Assembly (NCBI GenBank): GCA_022425445.1
Contig: JAKMFM010000239.1
Coordinates: forward strand, 1 to 30,282
Direction: 5' to 3'
Length of the DNA: 30,282 bases
DNA from: Planktomarina sp.
Lineage (GTDB): Bacteria > Pseudomonadota > Alphaproteobacteria > Rhodobacterales > Rhodobacteraceae
Made by a program: the position numbers and the translations under genes. Below the pieces are notes generated by a model that was not told where the DNA came from, made no database searches, and saw only the letters and a list, made by a program, of their open reading frames with translations. Positions 24,507 through 30,282 of this stretch are shown piece after piece; position 1 is the stretch's first letter, and each line of letters opens with the position of its first letter.

Positions 24507-25685
24507 ATGTTCGATGTTGTTGTGATCGGTGGAGGCCCGTCAGGGGCAACAGCGGCTGAAGATTTGGCGCGCTCAGGTCATAAGGTCGCTTTGTTAGATC
24601 GCGAAGGTCGCATTAAGCCCTGTGGCGGCGCAATACCACCGCGCCTCATTGAGGATTTCTCAATTCCCAGCTCGCAAATTGTAGCGCGAATTAATACCGC
24701 ACGGATGATCTCTCCAACGCAGCGCAGGGTCGATATTCCCATTGAGAATGGTTTTGTTGGCATGGTTGATCGTGAGCATTTTGACCCGTTTCTGCGCCGC
24801 CGAGCGCAAGGGGCCGGAGCAACTTGGTTGACCGGCACCTTTTTGCGTATTGAGCGAAATGCCGAACATCCCTCTGTGATCTATCGTGACAAGGATAGTG
24901 GTAAAGAGCAGTCTTTGGCGTGCAAAATCATCATAGGTGCCGACGGCGCGCGCTCAAAAGTGGCCAAGTCTGAAGTCCCCAACGGTGATAAGATTCCTTA
25001 TGTAATCGCCTATCACGAAATCATCGAAGCCCCGCTTGAGGGCCTGACTTATAATGCGACTAGATGCGACGTTATCTATGACGGGGCCATATCCCCCGAT
25101 TTTTACGGGTGGGTCTTTCCTCATGGAAAATCTGCCAGTGTTGGAATGGGCACCGGTATTGAGGGTGTGGATTTAAAACAGGCCACAGCCGAGCTGCGTG
25201 CCGCGCACGGATTGAGCGATTGCAAGACGATCAGGCGCGAAGGAGCGCCCATTCCTTTGCGTCCTTTAAATCGTTGGGACAATGGCGCCGATGTGGTTTT
25301 GGCTGGGGATGCGGCCGGGGTGGTTGCGCCGTCTTCCGGTGAGGGTATCTATTACGCAATGGTTGGCGGTCGGGTGGCCGCTACGGCCGCCAGCGCCTCT
25401 TTGACTACCGGGCGGGCAAAAGATCTGCAATTGGCGCGCAAGCTGTTTATGCGCGAACATAAAAGCGTCTTCAAAGTCTTAGGCGCCATGCAAAACGCCT
25501 ACTATCGCAGCGATGAGCGCCGTGAGCGCTTTGTGTCCCTGTGCCACGATATAGATGTGCAAAAACTGACATTTGAAGCCTATATGAACAAACGCTTGGT
25601 TGCGGCCCGTCCTATGGCGCATTTGAAAATTGGTTTGAAAAATTTGGCGCATTTGACCCGGCTTATTTCGGAAGATCGTGTCTGA
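24507..25685 (+). CDS. bchP: Geranylgeranyl reductase BchP
   Basis: 392 residues. It is a flavoprotein that reduces three double bonds of the geranylgeranyl tail to phytyl on bacteriochlorophyll. The N-terminal dinucleotide motif VVVIGGGPSGATAAEDLARSG (about 4-24), the KPCGGAIPPR loop, the GWVFPHGKSASVGMGTG stretch and the FAD motif LAGDAAGVVAPSSGEGIYYAM are all present. The start has AGGAG upstream. The stop overlaps the idi start by one base (TGATG). Confidence 0.97.
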   Translation: MFDVVVIGGGPSGATAAEDLARSGHKVALLDREGRIKPCGGAIPPRLIEDFSIPSSQIVARINTARMISPTQRRVDIPIENGFVGMVDREHFDPFLRRRAQGAGATWLTGTFLRIERNAEHPSVIYRDKDSGKEQSLACKIIIGADGARSKVAKSEVPNGDKIPYVIAYHEIIEAPLEGLTYNATRCDVIYDGAISPDFYGWVFPHGKSASVGMGTGIEGVDLKQATAELRAAHGLSDCKTIRREGAPIPLRPLNRWDNGADVVLAGDAAGVVAPSSGEGIYYAMVGGRVAATAASASLTTGRAKDLQLARKLFMREHKSVFKVLGAMQNAYYRSDERRERFVSLCHDIDVQKLTFEAYMNKRLVAARPMAHLKIGLKNLAHLTRLISEDRV

Positions 25686-26203
25686 TGACGATCATGATCC
25701 CCGCATGGCAAGATGGTGCGCTGCAACCGGTTGAAAAATTGATGGCCCATCAAATGGGACTTAAACATCAGGCGGTATCTATTTTTATAATAGCAGAGGA
25801 TCACATTTTGATCCAGCAGCGGGCCTTAGGCAAATATCACACACCCGGTATGTGGGCTAATAGCTGTTGCACCCATCCACATTGGGAAGAAGACCCGATG
25901 ATCTGCGCGCGGCGGCGATTGAATGAGGAATTGGGCATTACAGGCCTTGATCTAGAGACCCGTGGGGAGGTGGAATACCGTGCGGAGGTTGGGAATGGCT
26001 TGATTGAACATGAAGTGGTGCAAGTCTATGTGGCCCATGCCAATTTTTCACTGCCAATGGCACTCAACCCGAGTGAGGTTCAGGCGGTGAAATGGGTGAC
26101 CCGCCAAGTTTTGCGCCAAGAGCTGGATCGCAATCCGACCGCATTTACCCCATGGCTGCATATTTATATGACGCAACACAGTGATCTAATTTTTGATAAA
26201 TAG
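25685..26203 (+). CDS. idi: Isopentenyl-diphosphate delta-isomerase, type 1
   Basis: 172 residues. It is a Nudix-fold enzyme interconverting IPP and DMAPP, feeding tail and carotenoid synthesis. The catalytic cysteine lies in NSCCTHPHWEE (Cys62 by alignment with the E. coli NSVCGHP motif; the adjacent Cys61 is extra), the Nudix-like box is ARRRLNEELGI, and WVTRQVL lies near the C-terminus. It is the last gene of the bchG-bch2-bchP-idi unit. It converges on dxs with an 18 bp gap, and no clear terminator is seen. Confidence 0.96.
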   Translation: MTIMIPAWQDGALQPVEKLMAHQMGLKHQAVSIFIIAEDHILIQQRALGKYHTPGMWANSCCTHPHWEEDPMICARRRLNEELGITGLDLETRGEVEYRAEVGNGLIEHEVVQVYVAHANFSLPMALNPSEVQAVKWVTRQVLRQELDRNPTAFTPWLHIYMTQHSDLIFDK

Positions 26204-26221
26204 GCGTGCAGCCGTGCATAA

Positions 26222-28114
26222 TCAGACTGAGATAGGCGTGCGTTTGAGAGCCTGTAAGGCCGTGGCTGCGATATCTGTCGCGGTTAATCCTGCATCCGCA
26301 TACATCGCATCTGGAGCGGCCTGATCGATAAACCGATCTGGCAATGTCATGATGCGCACGGCCAATGGTCCGTCGAGTAGGCCGGTATCGGCCAGATAGT
26401 GCAGCACCATGGCCCCAAAACCGCCCTGTGCGCCCTGTTCAATGGTGATGAGCACCTTATGGGTTTTGGCCAATTTGGAAATCAGCGCGTGATCTAAGGG
26501 TTTTGCAAACCGCGCATCCGCCACAGTGGCGTCGATTCCCTGCGCCGAGATTAAGTCTGCGGCTTTTAGTGCCTCAGCTAGATGCCCGCCGAAGGACAGC
26601 AAAGCGATATCTGCACCCGGGCGAACAATGCGACCTTTGCCAATTTGCAGCAGCTCACCTTTTTGTGGAATGCTGACGCCCGTGCCTGTGCCGCGGGGGT
26701 AACGAAAGGCGATGGGACCCGTGTCATGGGCGGCGGCGGTTGTCATCATATGCACCAGCTCCGCCTCATCGGCTGCCGCCATAACCACCATATTGGGCAA
26801 GGCTGTCAAAAAGCCGATATCAAAGGCGCCAGCATGGGTCGCCCCATCGGCACCAACCAATCCTGCCCGGTCGATGGCAAAGCGCACAGGTAAATTTTGG
26901 AGCGCGACGTCATGGACAATTTGATCATAGCCGCGTTGCAAAAAGGTTGAATAGATTGCGCAAAAGGGTTTGAGGCCACTGGCAGCTAAACCTGCAGCGA
27001 AGGTGACGCCATGTTGCTCGGCAATCCCCACATCAAACATGCGGTCTGCAAAGTGCTGGGCAAAAATATCGAGGCCCGTACCGGAGGGCATTGCTGCGGT
27101 GATACCGACAATTTTGGAGTCATTTTGTGCCAATTGGGTCAAAGTTTGACCGAAGACAGTGGTGTAGCTGGGGGCATTGGCACCTGATTTCATCTGTGCG
27201 CCGCTGGCCACGTCAAACTTTGCCACCCCGTGATATTTATCAGCAGAGGTTTCCGCTGGCGCATAGCCCTTGCCCTTCACCGTACAGCAATGAATCAAAA
27301 CCGGACCTTTGGCGCGGGTTCTTGCAGCGCGCAAGACGGATAGAAGCTGGCTCATATCATGCCCATCAATTGGGCCGATATATTCAAATCCGAGTTTCTC
27401 AAAGATTGTGCCCTGTGATGCGGCTGCACCTGTCACCAATTGACGGGCGCGACGTGCGTGGTCACGCATAGGACCCGGCAGAACGGTTTCGATGTCCTGA
27501 CCAAAGGCATTGAGCTGTGCGAGCGCAGTTCCCGCCAGTCCCGACATATACTTTGACATGGCCCCCACTGGAGGCGCGATGCTCATTTCATTATCGTTGA
27601 GGATGACAAACATCCGCCGACCCTCAGCTCCGGCGTTGTTGAGCGCTTCATAGGCCATGCCAGCGCTAATCGACCCATCGCCAATGACGGCGATGGCGTC
27701 GCCGGTATCTTGTCCAAGATCGCGGGCTACGGTGAAGCCATGAGCGGCAGAGATAGAGGTCGAGGAATGCGCGGCGCCAAAGGGATCATAGGGCGATTCG
27801 CTCCGCTTGGTGAAGCCTGATAGCCCGCCTTCTTGGCGCAGAGTTTTCATGCCTGCGCGACGGCCTGTTAAAACTTTATGGGGATAGCATTGATGCCCCA
27901 CGTCCCAGATCAGCTTGTCCTGTGGGGTGTCGAATACTGCATGCAGCGCCACGGTCAGCTCGACCACGCCGAGCGACGACCCCAGATGCCCGCCGGTGCG
28001 TGAGACAGCTTCGATCACATCAACTCTCAATTCGTCTGCCAGCTGTGCCAGCTGTTGGTCGCTCAGGGTTTTGAGATCTGAGGGCGTTGTTATCTCGTCA
28101 AGCAAAGAGGGCAT
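26222..28114 (-). CDS. dxs: 1-deoxy-D-xylulose-5-phosphate synthase
   Basis: 630 residues. It is a thiamine-diphosphate enzyme that starts the MEP pathway from pyruvate and glyceraldehyde-3-phosphate. Family residues: His43 (TGGHLGSSLG), the DVGHQCYPHK segment, the TPP motif GDGSISAGMAYEALNN (146-161), and the catalytic glutamate Glu366 (DVGIAEQHGV). The ATG at 28114 has AAGGAT upstream. It lies downstream of pufX in the same direction, as in Rhodobacter, and might receive read-through from the puf operon past several hairpins. Whether the cell has another dxs cannot be told from this window. Confidence 0.97.
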   Translation of the reverse strand: MPSLLDEITTPSDLKTLSDQQLAQLADELRVDVIEAVSRTGGHLGSSLGVVELTVALHAVFDTPQDKLIWDVGHQCYPHKVLTGRRAGMKTLRQEGGLSGFTKRSESPYDPFGAAHSSTSISAAHGFTVARDLGQDTGDAIAVIGDGSISAGMAYEALNNAGAEGRRMFVILNDNEMSIAPPVGAMSKYMSGLAGTALAQLNAFGQDIETVLPGPMRDHARRARQLVTGAAASQGTIFEKLGFEYIGPIDGHDMSQLLSVLRAARTRAKGPVLIHCCTVKGKGYAPAETSADKYHGVAKFDVASGAQMKSGANAPSYTTVFGQTLTQLAQNDSKIVGITAAMPSGTGLDIFAQHFADRMFDVGIAEQHGVTFAAGLAASGLKPFCAIYSTFLQRGYDQIVHDVALQNLPVRFAIDRAGLVGADGATHAGAFDIGFLTALPNMVVMAAADEAELVHMMTTAAAHDTGPIAFRYPRGTGTGVSIPQKGELLQIGKGRIVRPGADIALLSFGGHLAEALKAADLISAQGIDATVADARFAKPLDHALISKLAKTHKVLITIEQGAQGGFGAMVLHYLADTGLLDGPLAVRIMTLPDRFIDQAAPDAMYADAGLTATDIAATALQALKRTPISV

Positions 28115-28141
28115 GGTTGATCCTTATCTTGGCGTGTTGGC

Positions 28142-28203
28142 CCTGTTGGCCAGGTGCAGGTGACTCTGAGTTCAGAAGTCACCTGCCCCCTGTAGCCAAC
28201 AGG
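28142..28203 (-). other. Nested hairpin in the pufX-dxs spacer
   Basis: An outer 9 bp inverted repeat (CCTGTTGGC at 28142-28150, GCCAACAGG at 28195-28203) encloses a 10 bp perfect stem (28156-28165 with 28177-28186). That stem continues by four more pairs across a one-base bulge. There is no T-run. A structured mRNA element upstream of dxs is likely; its function is unknown. Confidence 0.6.
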
Positions 28204-28232
28204 AAATATCAGGATGCTGCATCCCGATGCTT

Positions 28233-28260
28233 CCAGATATTCAGGGACTGAGATATCTGG
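28233..28260 (-). other. Stem-loop in the pufX-dxs spacer
   Basis: Arms 28233-28244 and 28248-28260 pair over 12 bp with a single bulged base and a three-base loop. It is AT-richer than the next hairpin and lies second after the pufX stop when read in the puf direction. Confidence 0.55.
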
Positions 28261-28268
28261 AATTCGGA

Positions 28269-28294
28269 TCCCCAAGCGCCGGAACGCTTGGGGA
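28269..28294 (-). terminator. GC-rich hairpin after pufX
   Basis: A 10 bp stem (TCCCCAAGCG at 28269-28278 with its complement at 28285-28294) and six-base loop begin six bases after the pufX stop in the puf direction. No strong T-run follows it, so it may act as a 3' stabiliser of puf mRNA or a partial terminator. Stem-loops of this kind at the end of puf are known in Rhodobacter. Confidence 0.6.
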
Positions 28295-28299
28295 AATTC

Positions 28300-28539
28300 T
28301 TATACTTGTTTGGTGTGGATATACGGCTGTTGCAAAAATGCCTGGCCGGGATCGGGCGTGTCGCGCGATTCTTCCGGCAAGGCTTGGCCGATCCAATACA
28401 GCACCATAAGTCCAAACAAGAGCACTAGACAGAACACAGCTGCGTATCCTGCGCCTTTCAACATCAGCATCAGCACATCTGCGCGCAGCCGAAATTTTGT
28501 GTCACTCTCAGTTCCGAGATAGTCTTGATGATCACTCAT
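28300..28539 (-). CDS. pufX: PufX-like core-complex protein
   Basis: 79 residues with one membrane helix (about 31-50). It sits 24 bases after pufM and before dxs, exactly the place of pufX in Rhodobacter. Local similarity is recognisable although overall identity is low: FRLRADVLMLMLKGAGYAA against the LRL...MMKGAGWAG region of PufX, and WIGQALPEES against the VGRMLPIQEN region. PufX opens the LH1 ring for quinone exchange and in some species dimerises the core. There is no heme motif, so it is not PufC. AAGGGA lies upstream of the ATG. Confidence 0.82.
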   Translation of the reverse strand: MSDHQDYLGTESDTKFRLRADVLMLMLKGAGYAAVFCLVLLFGLMVLYWIGQALPEESRDTPDPGQAFLQQPYIHTKQV

Positions 28540-28563
28540 AATCCGTTTCCCTTATGCTTAAGA

Positions 28564-29487
28564 TCAATCCAGCGGCGCGTAGCCGTGGTCTTGTGCCCAG
28601 ACATACCAATTGTCGACCACGGTACCTGTGAGCAAAATGCCAATACCGCCTGTCAAAGTTGTTAGGACTGCAAACCACCACGCCCAGCGGTGAATACCTT
28701 CCATGGTCGCGTTGAAGCCCATGGTCCAGCGCCAGAAGAGCGCCGCGCGTTCTGAGGCAGTACCCCGATCTACGATTTGCTCAATTTCCCGCTCGCCGCC
28801 GTAACGTGATACGGCCAAGATTGTGGCGCCATGCATGGCGAACAATAGGGCAGAGCCGTAAAGAAAGGCGATCGAGAGTGCGTGGAATGGGTTATAGAAC
28901 AGGTTGCCATAGTTCAGTGAAAACAGGTTTGTCCAATCGAGATGCGAGAAGACCCCATATGGCACCGCTTCCGACCAAGATCCCATCATAAGGGGGCGGA
29001 TCAAACCAAGTACTAAAAACAGCCAGATGGCAGAGGCAAAGGCCCAGCTCACATGCTTTCCAAGGCCCAGCTCTTCGGCACGCAGATAGGTGCGGATCCA
29101 CCAAGAGATGACGGAGACCAGCAAGAAGAAGGAGGAAATTAACCACCACCCACCTTCGTTCAAAGGTGCCATGCCAAGACCATATTCTTCCGAAGGCGGC
29201 TCAAGTGAGAACCAAAACAGATCGCGTATGAAAACGGCTGGAGAATAATCCGCTTGGGCCCAAAAGTTCAGGCCTACGATAAAGAACCATAGTAGACCGG
29301 TGGCAAGCGAAACGACGCCAAACATACCCAGATGCAGCGGGCCCAATTGCGCATTGCCCAAAATGCCAGCCAGTTTAGAAAAACCAGCCTTGTTTGTGCG
29401 CTCGCGGGCGATGTCTCCCGTAGGGTCCATGCCCATTTCGGGAGGACCTTGCACTTGAACCTGTGTAAAAATATTTTGATATTCCAT
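28564..29487 (-). CDS. pufM: Photosynthetic reaction centre subunit M
   Basis: 307 residues, Rhodobacter length. Ligand residues fall at the reference numbers: His182 (SHLDW) and His202 (FHALS) for bacteriochlorophylls, and His219, Glu234 and His266 for the non-heme iron. Five membrane helices are evident, and the C-terminus (DNWYVWAQDHGYAPLD) is not extended. AAGGGGGA precedes the ATG; pufL ends 13 bases upstream. Confidence 0.98.
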   Translation of the reverse strand: MEYQNIFTQVQVQGPPEMGMDPTGDIARERTNKAGFSKLAGILGNAQLGPLHLGMFGVVSLATGLLWFFIVGLNFWAQADYSPAVFIRDLFWFSLEPPSEEYGLGMAPLNEGGWWLISSFFLLVSVISWWIRTYLRAEELGLGKHVSWAFASAIWLFLVLGLIRPLMMGSWSEAVPYGVFSHLDWTNLFSLNYGNLFYNPFHALSIAFLYGSALLFAMHGATILAVSRYGGEREIEQIVDRGTASERAALFWRWTMGFNATMEGIHRWAWWFAVLTTLTGGIGILLTGTVVDNWYVWAQDHGYAPLD

Positions 29488-29500
29488 GTTTCAGTCCCCC

Positions 29501-30282
29501 TTAAAGATCCGCCCACCAGGGCAATTCGGCATACCAATCCCACCATGAGCTCCAGCTATCGAACCAAATCGTGCCGGAAATTACGATACATATCGCGCTC
29601 CAAATAACGGCGTTAAGCGCCAGCAGAAGTCCAAGGCGGTGAATGCCCAAGGGCCCAATGGAATAACCGATGAGATCGCGGAAGTAGGTGTCTTCGTGAT
29701 CTGGCGTGCCAATAGTTTTTCCCTTGCCAGGATTCACAGCTGACAGAACCAGCGAACCGTGTAGTGCTAAAGCTAAGCAGGTGGTGAAAAAGAAGGTGAT
29801 CGCAATCATATGCGCAGGGTTATAATGGAAGTTGCCATAGGCATATCCGACGTTATTGACCCAATCGAGATGACTAAAGATGCCATAGGGAAATCCGTGC
29901 CCCCAAGCGCCCAAGAGCACGGGCCGTATGATGACCAAAGTGACATAGGCTAGGATGGCAATACCAAACGCGAAAGGCACATGCAGGCCCATGCCGAGTT
30001 TGCGACAAATTTCGACCTCTCGCATCATCCAGCTTAGAAAAGCGAATGTTGCGCAGATGGTGATTGCTTGCCATAGGCCGCCTTCGGCCAATGGCGCGAC
30101 GCCCAGGCCAACTTCAATGGCGGGTGGATTGACTGAAATCAGCCAAGGATTCCATGTGTCTCCCAAAGCGGCACTGTAAAATATCAACAATGTGCCAAGC
30201 GCGGCGAAAAAGATCGTCGTGACACCGAAAAAGCCGACATAGAAGGGACCAATCCAGAAATCGAACAGATCACCCCCAACCA
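29501..30282 (-). CDS. pufL: Photosynthetic reaction centre subunit L (5' end outside window)
   Basis: 259 residues are visible; reading runs off the window end, and by comparison with R. sphaeroides roughly 16-17 N-terminal residues are missing (the visible part begins VGGDLFDFWIGPFY). Five-helix L-subunit features are present: EICRKLGMGLHVPFAF, FSHLDWVNNVGYAYGNFHYNPAHM, the FFFTTCLALALHGSLVLSA helix, DHEDTYFRDLIGYSIGPLGIHRLG and the C-terminal LPWWADL. It pairs with PufM to hold the special pair, pheophytins and quinones. The upstream pufQBA genes and the puf promoter are off the window. Confidence 0.98.
   Translation of the reverse strand, partial: VGGDLFDFWIGPFYVGFFGVTTIFFAALGTLLIFYSAALGDTWNPWLISVNPPAIEVGLGVAPLAEGGLWQAITICATFAFLSWMMREVEICRKLGMGLHVPFAFGIAILAYVTLVIIRPVLLGAWGHGFPYGIFSHLDWVNNVGYAYGNFHYNPAHMIAITFFFTTCLALALHGSLVLSAVNPGKGKTIGTPDHEDTYFRDLIGYSIGPLGIHRLGLLLALNAVIWSAICIVISGTIWFDSWSSWWDWYAELPWWADL

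Noticed and set aside
28214..28522. Plus-strand 102-codon frame across the pufX region
   Set aside because: It is antisense to pufX, which has motif and positional support, and it runs through the hairpins of the spacer.
1..30282. Mobile elements, CRISPR arrays, tRNA or rRNA genes
   Set aside because: I looked for transposase-like proteins, direct-repeat arrays with regular spacers, and conserved RNA gene motifs, and saw none.

Overview
The window is almost entirely a photosynthesis gene cluster (PGC) of a purple non-sulfur-type alphaproteobacterium, most likely a member of the Rhodobacteraceae. The evidence is the order ppsR-ppaA-bchFNBHLM-lhaA-puhABC-orf-acsF-puhE-hemA, the presence of a PufX-type gene after pufM followed by dxs, and TGT-N12-ACA operators of the PpsR/CrtJ type. 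Base composition is moderate by eye rather than very GC-rich. Only the oxygen-dependent cyclase (acsF) is present; bchE and bchJ are absent from the place between bchF and bchG where Rhodobacter carries them. Together these suggest a marine roseobacter-group aerobic anoxygenic phototroph (inference; a Planktomarina/RCA-like organism would fit, but this needs a database match).

Layout. (1) 1-3122: regulators. A cobalamin/SCHIC-domain protein (+) converges on ppsR (-), which is preceded by ppaA/aerR (-), itself a second protein of the same fold. (2) 3123-3375: divergent control region with two PpsR operators. (3) 3376-18654: one uninterrupted, tightly packed plus-strand superoperon, bchF-N-B-H-L-M-lhaA-puhA-puhB-puhC-small ORF-acsF-puhE-hemA. 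Most of its junctions are ATGA/TGATG or short overlaps. (4) 18651-20541: bciA and hemC on the minus strand, overlapping each other and touching hemA tail-to-tail. (5) 20558-21673: a PpsR operator between divergent hemC and hemE, then hemE, ending in a strong bidirectional terminator shared with the convergent cytochrome c2 gene (cycA, -). (6) 22164-26203: a control region with two more PpsR operators, then bchG-bch2-bchP-idi (+), again coupled. (7) 26222-30282: dxs, a hairpin-rich spacer, pufX, pufM and pufL (all -, pufL cut by the window edge).

How the genes work together. hemA, hemC and hemE feed the tetrapyrrole pathway. bchH and bchM insert Mg and methylate; acsF makes ring E; bciA reduces the 8-vinyl group; bchLNB reduces ring D; bchF hydrates the 3-vinyl group. 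bchG and bchP attach and reduce the isoprenoid tail, whose precursors come from dxs and idi. pufL, pufM and puhA are the reaction-centre subunits; lhaA, puhB, puhC and puhE are assembly factors; PufX organises the core complex; the soluble cytochrome c2 re-reduces the reaction centre. PpsR with its antagonists (PpaA and probably the second SCHIC protein) would control the whole from the five operators seen here.

I see no mobile element, CRISPR array, tRNA or rRNA, and no gene-free stretch longer than 300 bases. Nothing here is a wholly new system. The most interesting points are the twin cobalamin/SCHIC proteins around ppsR, the PpsR operators sitting on the bchG start, the PufX-bearing puf operon, and bciA/hemC/hemE captured inside the cluster.
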